The notes under the pieces: model-generated
Seen by the model: only the letters and a program-made list of their open reading frames with translations
The model's database searches: none
What the model was told of the DNA's origin: nothing
Translations under genes and position numbers: made by a program
Assembly (NCBI GenBank): GCA_027458945.1
Contig: DAIDOU010000031.1
Coordinates: forward strand, 1-16,810
From: Acidobacteriota bacterium
GTDB lineage: Bacteria; Acidobacteriota; Thermoanaerobaculia; Thermoanaerobaculales; Thermoanaerobaculaceae
Length of the DNA: 16,810 nucleotides
Direction of reading: 5' to 3'
Part shown: in pieces, positions 1 through 5,937 of the stretch
How the letters are laid out: each line of letters begins with the position of its first letter
Position numbering within the stretch: the stretch's first letter is position 1

Positions 1-1019
1 CCGATCCCGCCGGTGAACGTCACGGCGTCCACGCCGCCCATCGCCGCGGCGTAGGCGCCGATGTACTTCTTGATGCGGTAGCAGAAGATGTCGAGGGCGA
101 GGCAGGCGCGCCGGTTGCCGGTGGCGCACGCCTTCTCGATCTCGCGCATGTCCGAGGAGACGCCGGAGACGCCGTAGAGCCCCGAGTGTTTGTTGAGCAT
201 CGCGTTGAGCTGGGCGAGGGTCACGTCCTCCATGGCGAGGACCCACGACACGATTGCGGGGTCGAGGTCGCCGCAGCGCGTCCCCATCAGGAGCCCTTCC
301 AGCGGCGTGAACCCCATCGTGGTGTCAACCGAGTGGCCGCGGTCGACCGCGGCCATCGAGCAGCCGTTGCCGAGGTGGCAGGTGACGACCCGCAGCTCCT
401 CGAGCGGCCTCCGCAACAGGTTGGCGGTGCGGATCGACACGTAGCGGTGCGACGTGCCGTGGAAACCGTAGCGGCGGATGGCGTGACGGGTGTAGAGCTC
501 GTACGGGAGCCCGTAGATGAACGCTCTGGGCGGCATCGACTGGTGGAATGCGGTGTCGAACACGGCGACGTGTGGGACCTTGGGAAGAAGGCTGCGGGCC
601 GCGGTGAGCCCGCGCAGGTTGTGCGGGTTGTGCAGCGGCGCGAGGACCACGCACTCCTCGATCATGGCCTCGACCTCGGGGGTGACGAACACGGACGACG
701 CGAACTTCTCGCCGCCGTGCACCATCCGGTGCCCCACCGCCTCGATCTCGGACGCATCGGCGAGGATGCCGTGCTCCTGGCTCGTCAGCACCTTGAGCAC
801 ACGCTCGACGGCGGCGCGGTGCTCGAGGATCTCCGCGATCTCCTGGTGCGGCTTGCGGCCCGGCACCTCGAGCGAGAGGCGGGAGTCGGAGAGCCCGATC
901 TTCTCCACGGCGCCGCGAGCCAGCGTGACGTCGGTGTTGGCCTCGATCGCCTCGAGCGAGGTCTCGATGACCTGGAACTTGACGGAGGAGGAACCGCAGT
1001 TGAGGACCATGATCTTCAT
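1..1019 (-). CDS. ackA: Acetate kinase, C-terminus cut off by window edge
   Basis: Acetate kinase interconverts acetate plus ATP with acetyl phosphate plus ADP in the cytoplasm, the last ATP-yielding step of acetate overflow or fermentation. Translating the minus strand from the ATG at 1019 gives 339 residues with no stop before base 1; the family is usually about 400 residues, so roughly 60 are missing. Visible family landmarks are the N-terminal LNCGSSSVKF phosphate-binding motif (residues 6-15; N7 and S10-S12), GHRMVHGG with the catalytic Arg98, FDTAFH (154-159), FHGTSH with His188, HLGNG (215-219), and MGTRCGDLDP with Arg248. The usual alanine of NAGSSS is a cysteine here. A GGGAG Shine-Dalgarno lies about nine bases upstream. 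It follows the 3-hydroxyacyl-CoA dehydrogenase gene by 40 bases on the same strand and is probably co-transcribed. Identity is near certain. Confidence 0.96.
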   Translation of the reverse strand, partial: MKIMVLNCGSSSVKFQVIETSLEAIEANTDVTLARGAVEKIGLSDSRLSLEVPGRKPHQEIAEILEHRAAVERVLKVLTSQEHGILADASEIEAVGHRMVHGGEKFASSVFVTPEVEAMIEECVVLAPLHNPHNLRGLTAARSLLPKVPHVAVFDTAFHQSMPPRAFIYGLPYELYTRHAIRRYGFHGTSHRYVSIRTANLLRRPLEELRVVTCHLGNGCSMAAVDRGHSVDTTMGFTPLEGLLMGTRCGDLDPAIVSWVLAMEDVTLAQLNAMLNKHSGLYGVSGVSSDMREIEKACATGNRRACLALDIFCYRIKKYIGAYAAAMGGVDAVTFTGGI

Positions 1020-1059
1020 TGGTCAGCTCCCGGGTGCAGCGTCGCGACCACCGGCCGGC

Positions 1060-1971
1060 TCAGGAGAGCTTCGGCGTGTCGTCCGGCAGGCGATCGAGAC
1101 GGCTGCGCTCGCTATCGTAGGTGAAGAAGCCCTTGCCGACCCTGGCGCCCGTGTGCCCGGCGCGCACCAGCTTGCGGATCACCGGGCAGGGGCGGAACTT
1201 GGGCTCGCCGGTCTCGCGGAAGAGGTGCTCGAGCCAGTTGAGGACGCGGTGCAAGCCGATGCGGTCGGCCCACTCGAGCGGGCCGTACCTGAAGTCGTAG
1301 CCGAGCTTGATCGCGAGGTCCACCTCGGCGGCGCTGGCGACCCCCTCCATGACCACGTGCGCCGCCTCGTTGATCAACGGCATGACGACGCGGGTGGTGA
1401 TGAAGCCGGGGGACTCGAACTCCTGGATCGGGACCTTGCCGAGGACGCGGACGAACCGCCGCGCCTTCTCGAACGCGTCGTCGCTGGTTACCTGGCCCTT
1501 GACGACCTCGACGACCCTGGTCGTGGTGACGGGGTAGAGGAAGTGCATGCCAAGCACGCGCTCGGGGTGCTGGAGGCCCTGCGCCAGCTCGGAGATCGAC
1601 AGCGTCGAGGTGTTGATGATGATGGGGATCTCGGGCGCCAGAACCGCGTCGAGTTCGAGGATGAGTTGTTTCTTGGCTGCGAAGTCCTCGTTGATCGTCT
1701 CGATCAGCAGGTCGCAGCCGGACGTCTTCGGCAACTCTGTGGTGAACTCGATGCGCGCGAGGATCGCCTTCTTCTCCGACTGGGTGAGCCCCCAGCGCTC
1801 GATCTCGTGGTCGAGGTCGGCTGCGAGCAACTCGGCGACCTTGTCCGTGCGTTCCTTGGTGATGTCGCGCACGACCACGCTCAGGCCCGCCTGGGACACC
1901 CGCGTGGCGATCGAGCGTCCCATCATCCCCCCGCCTACGACCGCAATCTGGTGGAGCTCACGTTCTTCCAT
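1060..1971 (-). CDS. 3-hydroxyacyl-CoA dehydrogenase family protein (303 aa) with atypical active-site residues
   Basis: The family oxidises (3S)-3-hydroxyacyl-CoA with NAD+ in β-oxidation, or runs in reverse in butyrate-type pathways. The N-terminal Rossmann fold shows GGGMMG (residues 13-18). The linker to the helical domain carries NTS (120-122), the HFxxP segment as MHFLYPV with His143, and VVEVVKG with Glu155. The C-terminal domain shows ESPGFITTR (186-194), NEA (201-203) and the closing GKGFFTYD. The length of about 300 matches single-function 3-hydroxybutyryl-CoA dehydrogenases (Hbd/PaaH type). Compared with the human enzyme, the Ser, His and Glu are present. However, the Asn of GFIVNR is Thr193, and the Asn of HFFNP is Tyr146, so substrate or activity may differ. 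There is no Shine-Dalgarno before this ATG, but a well-formed promoter ends 8 bases upstream, suggesting a leaderless mRNA. Acetate kinase lies downstream. Confidence 0.85.
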   Translation of the reverse strand: MEERELHQIAVVGGGMMGRSIATRVSQAGLSVVVRDITKERTDKVAELLAADLDHEIERWGLTQSEKKAILARIEFTTELPKTSGCDLLIETINEDFAAKKQLILELDAVLAPEIPIIINTSTLSISELAQGLQHPERVLGMHFLYPVTTTRVVEVVKGQVTSDDAFEKARRFVRVLGKVPIQEFESPGFITTRVVMPLINEAAHVVMEGVASAAEVDLAIKLGYDFRYGPLEWADRIGLHRVLNWLEHLFRETGEPKFRPCPVIRKLVRAGHTGARVGKGFFTYDSERSRLDRLPDDTPKLS

Positions 1972-1979
1972 AATTGTGA

Positions 1980-2008
1980 AAGATAGCGCAAGCTGGCCCG
2001 GCTGTCAA
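1980..2008 (-). promoter_or_regulatory. σ70-like promoter for the 3-hydroxyacyl-CoA dehydrogenase–ackA unit, probably leaderless
   Basis: Read on the minus strand there is a perfect TTGACA -35 (2008-2003), a 17-base spacer, and a TATCTT -10 (1985-1980). Only 8 bases separate the -10 from the ATG at 1971, so the transcript should begin within a few bases of the start codon and leave no room for a ribosome-binding site. The promoter sits inside the 58-base divergent gap shared with the TlpA-like gene. Confidence 0.7.
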
Positions 2009-2016
2009 CGGCGTGG

Positions 2017-2022
2017 TAGCAT
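2017..2022 (+). promoter_or_regulatory. Candidate -10 box (TAGCAT) for the TlpA-like gene
   Basis: TAGCAT lies 7 bases before the ATG at 2030. No Shine-Dalgarno precedes either that ATG or the in-frame ATG at 2021, which the hexamer itself overlaps. I see no convincing -35 at the expected 1994-1999. The box lies beside the -35 of the divergent dehydrogenase promoter, so the two promoters physically overlap. Support is mainly positional. Confidence 0.35.
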
Positions 2023-2029
2023 GCGCCCG

Positions 2030-2590
2030 ATGAGAACGAGAGCGTTCATCGCTGGCGTCGGCGTTTTCCTGGCTGCGGTCGCGGCGGCGGCCCCGCCGCC
2101 GCCCGCACGGGAGAAGTTCCCCGACATTCAGCTCACCGACCTGTCCGGACAAGGGGTGGAGCTTAGGAACGCACTGGGCACGGCCACGATCATCGACTTC
2201 TGGGCCACCTGGTGCGGCCCGTGCCGGCTCGAGCTGCCGGAGCTGCAGAAGCTCTCCAACGAGTTCGGGGCGAAAGGGCTCGTCGTCCTGGCCGTGGACG
2301 TCGACTTGCCGCCGGCCCCCGAGGACGTCGGGGTCGGGGGCCAGCTCGCCGTGATGAAGCCGCGCATCGAGGGCTTCTTCAAGGCGAACGACCTCACCTT
2401 GCCGGTGTTCCTGCTCGACGGCCCGACCCAGACGATGCTCGGTGTCAACCAGATCCCGCTGTCGGTCCTGCTGGACCGCGGGGGGAACGTGGTGCGGATC
2501 TACCCGGGTTTCTCGGCGGCGTCGATGGAGGACCTCAGGCGCGAACTGCACGGGTTGCTAGCCGAGCGTAGCGGAAAGGGAGGAAAGTGA
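2030..2590 (+). CDS. TlpA/ResA-like secreted thioredoxin-fold protein
   Basis: The predicted 186-residue protein starts with a basic then hydrophobic signal sequence (about residues 1-21), followed by a Pro-rich linker. A single AhpC/TlpA-type thioredoxin domain runs from about residue 30 to the end. The WCGPC active site is at 61-65 and the cis-proline is in NQIPLS (Pro143). Such proteins act outside the cytoplasmic membrane as thiol reductants or disulfide exchangers, for example in cytochrome c maturation or envelope protein folding. The start at 2030 is preferred over 2021 because TAGCAT lies 7 bases before it and it gives a cleaner signal peptide; the ATG at 2021 would add three residues. 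It is the first gene of an envelope cluster, only one base ahead of the β-barrel gene. Its specific substrate is unknown, although the next protein carries a lone cysteine pair. Confidence 0.87.
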   Translation: MRTRAFIAGVGVFLAAVAAAAPPPPAREKFPDIQLTDLSGQGVELRNALGTATIIDFWATWCGPCRLELPELQKLSNEFGAKGLVVLAVDVDLPPAPEDVGVGGQLAVMKPRIEGFFKANDLTLPVFLLDGPTQTMLGVNQIPLSVLLDRGGNVVRIYPGFSAASMEDLRRELHGLLAERSGKGGK

Positions 2591-2591
2591 C

Positions 2592-3230
2592 ATGCGCCGC
2601 TTGCTGTTGGTGCTGAGCCTCATCCTCGCGTCTTCTCCCGTGTTGGCACAAGGGACTCCGAACACCGTCGAGGTGACGCCGACCATCGGCTACTGGTTCG
2701 GCGACACGATCTCGCGCGGCGCGATCGACACGGTTCCGTTCGACGTCACCGTGGACGATGCGCCGTCGTACGGCGTGCGGATCGCGTACCGCTTCACCCC
2801 GAACTGGGCGTTCGAGGGCTTCCTGGCGCGCAGCCGCGCCGACCTGGTCACCGGACACAGCGAGCTGTTCAGCGGCCGCAACCGGATCGGCCGGATGGAC
2901 ATGACCACCGCCGAGGCCAACATGGAGGTCAGTTTCGGGCACAGCCGCCTGGTGCCGTTCCTGGCCGGTGGCATCGGGGCGATGCGGCTCGACCCCACGC
3001 TGTTCGCCGGCACCGGTGGCAGCCTGTCTGCGGACACCCGGCTGGTGGGCGACTTCGGCGGCGGCCTCAAGCTGTTCTTCACCCCGCAGGTCGCGCTCCG
3101 GTTCGACTGGCGCGGCCACAGTGTCAACATCAACAACGATCACAACTGCGGCTGGTGGGGAGATTGCCACTACGACCGCAACTGGCTCACGTTCACCGAG
3201 GTCGGCCTCGGCTTGACGTTCGTCCTCTGA
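2592..3230 (+). CDS. Outer-membrane β-barrel protein (OmpA/OmpW-like small barrel)
   Basis: The 212-residue protein has a classic signal peptide (about 1-19, cleavage near VLA/QG). Behind it is a mature chain of alternating polar and hydrophobic strands ending in TFTEVGLGLTFVL, typical of an eight-stranded outer-membrane barrel. Glycine- and aromatic-rich strand segments such as YGVRIAYRF (60-68) and VPFLAGGIGAMRL (121-133) support this. The last residue is Leu rather than the commoner Phe. The only cysteines, Cys186 and Cys192, lie in one predicted loop (residues 182-197) rich in Asn, Asp, His and Trp, suggesting a disulfide-pinned or metal-binding loop. The start is well supported by GGGAGG at 2578-2583, and the gene begins one base after the TlpA-like stop, so co-translation is likely. 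Function beyond barrel is unknown. Confidence 0.8.
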   Translation: MRRLLLVLSLILASSPVLAQGTPNTVEVTPTIGYWFGDTISRGAIDTVPFDVTVDDAPSYGVRIAYRFTPNWAFEGFLARSRADLVTGHSELFSGRNRIGRMDMTTAEANMEVSFGHSRLVPFLAGGIGAMRLDPTLFAGTGGSLSADTRLVGDFGGGLKLFFTPQVALRFDWRGHSVNINNDHNCGWWGDCHYDRNWLTFTEVGLGLTFVL

Positions 3231-3254
3231 GCCGGCATGAGGTGGTGCGGGCCG

Positions 3255-4166
3255 ATGCGGAGCTGGACCACCGCGGTCGTCGGCTGCCTCGTGTCCCTGG
3301 CGGCGACGGGGGTCGCTGCGCAGACGCCGGAACAGCACATGTTCCGCGCCTCCGCCGAGGTGTCATCGATCCTAGTGCCGGTGACGGTCAAGGACAGCCG
3401 CGGGCGGCTGGTGCCGAACCTGGAGCAGTCGCGCTTCCACCTCTTGGTCGATGACATCGAGTTCCCGATCAAGTCGTTCTGGCGTGAGGGCGGGCTCCCG
3501 ATCTCGTACGCGTTCGTCGTCGACACCTCGGGGTCGATGAACGGACGGCGGCTGGCGCGCACACGCGACGCGATCATGGAGTTCGTGCGCGAGCTGCGCC
3601 CGGACGACGAGGTCAGCCTGATCACGTTCGGGGCCGGGGAGGTCAAACGGCGCCTCGCCTTCGGCACCGACCCGGGACTGCTGCCGCGGGTGCTCGAGTC
3701 CCTCAAGGGCTATGGGACGACGGCTCTGTACGACATGCTTACGGCCGCGCCGCAGGTCATGGAGGGCGCGCACAACATCCGCCGCGTCATCTTGCTCTTC
3801 ACCGACGGGGTGGACACGGCCTCGACGATGACGCCGGCGGACGCGATCAAGATCCTGGAGGGGCTGACCGACCCGCTTTACGCCATGGGGATCGAACCCC
3901 CTCCGGCCGAGGAGGGGCCGCCGGACAGCTATGAGGAGGCGTTGGCCCGGTTCGCGGCGGCCTCGGGCGGCCAGTATCTGCGTGTCGACGCCGCTTCCAA
4001 GCTCCCGCTCTTCGCGCGGAAGTTGAAGCAGGACTTGACGATGCGGTACATCATCACGTTCGATCCGTCGGGGATCGGCCTGGTCAAGTGGCGCAAACTC
4101 GAGGTCAAGGTCGACGGCGGCTACGCGGTTGCGGCGCGCCAGGGATACCGCGGAACGCTGCCGTGA
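3255..4166 (+). CDS. Secreted VWFA-domain protein (acidobacterial VWFA-related family)
   Basis: After a signal peptide (MRSWTTAVVGCLVSLAATGVAAQ region) and a short β-rich segment typical of the family (VPVTVKDSRGRLVPNL), there is a von Willebrand A domain with a complete metal-ion-dependent adhesion site. The site comprises DTSGSM (residues 90-95 from this start), a Thr in YGTTALYD (about 155), and FTDGVD (about 183-188). The end, YIITFDPSG...WRKLEVKV...YAVAARQGYRG, is the C-terminal signature of the VWFA-related proteins abundant in Acidobacteriota. The role is unknown; such proteins probably mediate extracytoplasmic protein binding. I chose the ATG at 3255 because GAGGTG (3239-3244) lies ten bases before it. 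The alternative ATG at 3237 would add six residues and lacks a good Shine-Dalgarno. It follows the barrel gene closely and likely belongs to the same operon. Confidence 0.85.
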   Translation: MRSWTTAVVGCLVSLAATGVAAQTPEQHMFRASAEVSSILVPVTVKDSRGRLVPNLEQSRFHLLVDDIEFPIKSFWREGGLPISYAFVVDTSGSMNGRRLARTRDAIMEFVRELRPDDEVSLITFGAGEVKRRLAFGTDPGLLPRVLESLKGYGTTALYDMLTAAPQVMEGAHNIRRVILLFTDGVDTASTMTPADAIKILEGLTDPLYAMGIEPPPAEEGPPDSYEEALARFAAASGGQYLRVDAASKLPLFARKLKQDLTMRYIITFDPSGIGLVKWRKLEVKVDGGYAVAARQGYRGTLP

Positions 4167-4179
4167 GCCGAGTCGGCCC

Positions 4180-4210
4180 TTGACAGGGCGAGGGAACGCT
4201 GTGTTATAAA
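4180..4210 (+). promoter_or_regulatory. Strong σ70-like promoter for the OmpA-family lipoprotein gene
   Basis: A perfect TTGACA (4180-4185) is followed by TATAAA (4205-4210), or TTATAA one base earlier, giving a spacer of 19 or 18 bases. TG at 4202-4203 makes the downstream choice an extended -10 (TGnTATAAA). The region is a conspicuous A/T-rich island just after the VWFA stop. The expected start is near 4217, giving a leader of about 58 bases that contains the Shine-Dalgarno GGGAGG (4263-4268). Confidence 0.75.
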
Positions 4211-4274
4211 TGACTTCGTGCTGCGAGCGTGATTCAATAACAAATCGGTGATCCTGAACCAAGGGAGGAATCGC

Positions 4275-4916
4275 ATGAGAAAGTCGCTGCTGGGTGTTCT
4301 CGCGGTTGGGTTGATCGGCGCGCTGGGTGCTACGGGCTGCGCCACCAAGACGTACGTACAGGAGCAGGTGGCGGCCGCCAGCAAGGCCTCCGATGCCAAG
4401 ATCGGCGAGGTGCAGAAGCAGGTCGAGGCGACCCAGATGGACGTCACGAACCTGAAGAAGTCCGACGCGATGCAGAACGACCAGATCGCGAAGCTCTCGG
4501 ACACCACCAAGGAAGCGTTGGCCCGCGCCGACGAGGCGAACAAGCTCGCGAACCACTCGTTCCTGTTCGAGACGACGCTCACCGATGACGCCGTGCACTT
4601 CGGTTTCAACAAGAGCGATCTGTCGACCGAAGCCAAGGCCGCCCTCGACGCGTTCGCGCAGAAGGTGAAGGACCAGAACAAGAACGTCTACATCGAGATC
4701 CAGGGCAATACCGACAACATCGGCTCGGACAAGGTGAACCTGATGCTCGGCCAGGCCCGCGCCGAGGCCGTGATGCGGTACCTGAACATGCAGCACGGTT
4801 TCCCGCTCGTGCGCATGAGCGCGATCTCCTACGGCAAGTTCAAGCCGATCGCGGACAACAAGACCGCCGAGGGGCGGGCGAAGAACCGCCGCGTGACCCT
4901 CGTCGTTATGGATTGA
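4275..4916 (+). CDS. OmpA-family lipoprotein with coiled coil and peptidoglycan-binding domain
   Basis: The 213-residue protein begins with a lipoprotein signal ending at Cys22 (LGATGC; the lipobox is somewhat loose, with Ala at -3). Residues about 26-95 are an Ala/Lys/Glu/Gln-rich heptad region resembling Lpp-type coiled coils. Residues about 105-213 form an OmpA-C domain: FGFNKSDLSTEAKAAL, then GNTDNIGS with Asp147, then a closing GRAKNRRV with Arg205. Asp147 and Arg205 match the residues that bind the diaminopimelate of peptidoglycan. It likely tethers the outer membrane to the cell wall, like Pal or Lpp. The start is fixed by GGGAGG six bases upstream and the lipoprotein signal; an upstream in-frame ATG at 4248 is excluded. 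A strong promoter precedes it and a hairpin follows, so it is probably a highly expressed single-gene unit. Confidence 0.93.
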   Translation: MRKSLLGVLAVGLIGALGATGCATKTYVQEQVAAASKASDAKIGEVQKQVEATQMDVTNLKKSDAMQNDQIAKLSDTTKEALARADEANKLANHSFLFETTLTDDAVHFGFNKSDLSTEAKAALDAFAQKVKDQNKNVYIEIQGNTDNIGSDKVNLMLGQARAEAVMRYLNMQHGFPLVRMSAISYGKFKPIADNKTAEGRAKNRRVTLVVMD

Positions 4917-4938
4917 GGTCGAAACCAGTGTTCGCAGC

Positions 4939-4966
4939 CGGCGCCCCGGGGTTTCCCGGGGCGTCG
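4939..4966 (+). terminator. GC-rich hairpin, probable transcription terminator after the OmpA-like gene
   Basis: A perfect 9-bp stem, CGCCCCGGG (4942-4950) with CCCGGGGCG (4955-4963), closes a GTTT loop. A G·U pair and two more G-C pairs extend it to 12 bp. It lies 22 bases after the lipoprotein stop. No clear U-tract follows (TCGTCAT), so this is a terminator-like hairpin rather than a textbook intrinsic terminator. Confidence 0.6.
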
Positions 4967-5034
4967 TCATATGTGCCGTGCCACGGCCGCGGCGGGCGGG
5001 AGGGGAGGCCGTGGCGGGGCCTGGACCAGCAGGG

Positions 5035-5040
5035 TATGAT
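5035..5040 (+). promoter_or_regulatory. Candidate -10 box (TATGAT) for the secreted protein gene at 5067
   Basis: TATGAT matches five of six consensus positions and would give a transcript starting near 5047. That leaves a 20-base leader containing GGGGAGG (5054-5060). No recognisable -35 lies 16-18 bases upstream. It is plausible because a hairpin terminator separates this gene from the previous one. Confidence 0.35.
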
Positions 5041-5066
5041 GATCGGGTGTCCTGGGGAGGTGTGAG

Positions 5067-5912
5067 GTGAGGCGAGCGGCGACGATCGTTGCGATCCTGG
5101 CGTTGGCCGTCGAGGCCCGCGGCGCCACCGTGGTCCTGGCCGGGGGGAAGAAGCTCGATGTCGCGGCGTATTCGGTGAGCGGGTCCTACGTCACCGTCCG
5201 CTACGCGACCGGCCGGGAGGAGTGGTACCCCCTGGCGGCGGTCGATCTCGCCGCGACCAAGGCCGCCGCCGGCCAGACCACCGTGCCGGCTCCCGCGGCG
5301 GACTCCGGGCCGCACAGCCCGTTCCTCGGCGCGCGGTCGTCCGCGAAGCCGGGGGGCGTGGTCGTGACCGACGCCGACGTCAAGCACGTCGATACGGAGG
5401 CGCCCGGCGCGGAAGCCGAGAAGAAGAAGGACGAGGAGCCGCTCGGCGGGCAGGTGGTCCTCATCGGCTACGAAAAGAAGGCCGCCGGGCCGGGACAGTG
5501 GGAGATCACGGCCACGGTCTCCAACCAGGGCAAGACGGCGGTGCAGAACGTCAGTGCGGTGATGCGCGTGCTCGACGCGAAGGGGAAGCCGCTGACCGTC
5601 GGCTCGAGCTCGGCTCTGAGCAAGCTCGACCCCGGCCAGCAGGGCACGATCAGCGCCCGCGTCGCCCTCGACACGGAGCCGCCGCAGGTCGCGGTCGACC
5701 TCTCCTGGCAGGAGATCCGGCCGACGACGAAGCCCACGGCCCCTGCGGCGCAGAAGCCGGCCGGGCAGGCGTCGATGACCGCGGCTCCACAGGCGCCCGG
5801 CTGGTCCAGGCCTGCCGGGTCGTCGCCGAACGCGCTGCCCTCGAACGTGATGGCGGTGGCGCCGGCGAACACGACCGGGACCGCGCCGCAGGTCCCCCCG
5901 CCGTCCAACTGA
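5067..5912 (+). CDS. Secreted protein of unknown function with an FxLYD-like β domain and Pro/Ala-rich tails
   Basis: I do not recognise a specific family for this 281-residue protein. It begins at a GTG preceded by GGGGAGG (six-base spacing) and has a short signal peptide (about 1-20, ARGA). Residues 21-65 form a small β-rich module (TVVLAGGKKLDV...YVTVRYATGREEWYPLAAVDL). Residues 70-128 are a low-complexity linker with an Glu/Lys-rich patch. Residues about 129-215 read like an FxLYD or DUF3426-type Ig-like domain: GQWEITATVSNQGKTAVQNV, then VMRVLDAKGKPL, then LDPGQQGTISARVAL. The last 65 residues are Pro/Ala/Thr-rich and likely disordered. There are no cysteines. It is convergent with the OPT transporter gene, 25 bases apart. 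An extracytoplasmic location is well supported; the role is not. Confidence 0.72.
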   Translation: MRRAATIVAILALAVEARGATVVLAGGKKLDVAAYSVSGSYVTVRYATGREEWYPLAAVDLAATKAAAGQTTVPAPAADSGPHSPFLGARSSAKPGGVVVTDADVKHVDTEAPGAEAEKKKDEEPLGGQVVLIGYEKKAAGPGQWEITATVSNQGKTAVQNVSAVMRVLDAKGKPLTVGSSSALSKLDPGQQGTISARVALDTEPPQVAVDLSWQEIRPTTKPTAPAAQKPAGQASMTAAPQAPGWSRPAGSSPNALPSNVMAVAPANTTGTAPQVPPPSN

Positions 5913-5937
5913 GCCGGCGCCGCGCCTCCGCCACGCC

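Noticed and set aside
517..1986. 489-codon plus-strand frame opposite ackA and the dehydrogenase
   Set aside because: It has no domain signature and lies antisense to two well-recognised enzymes.
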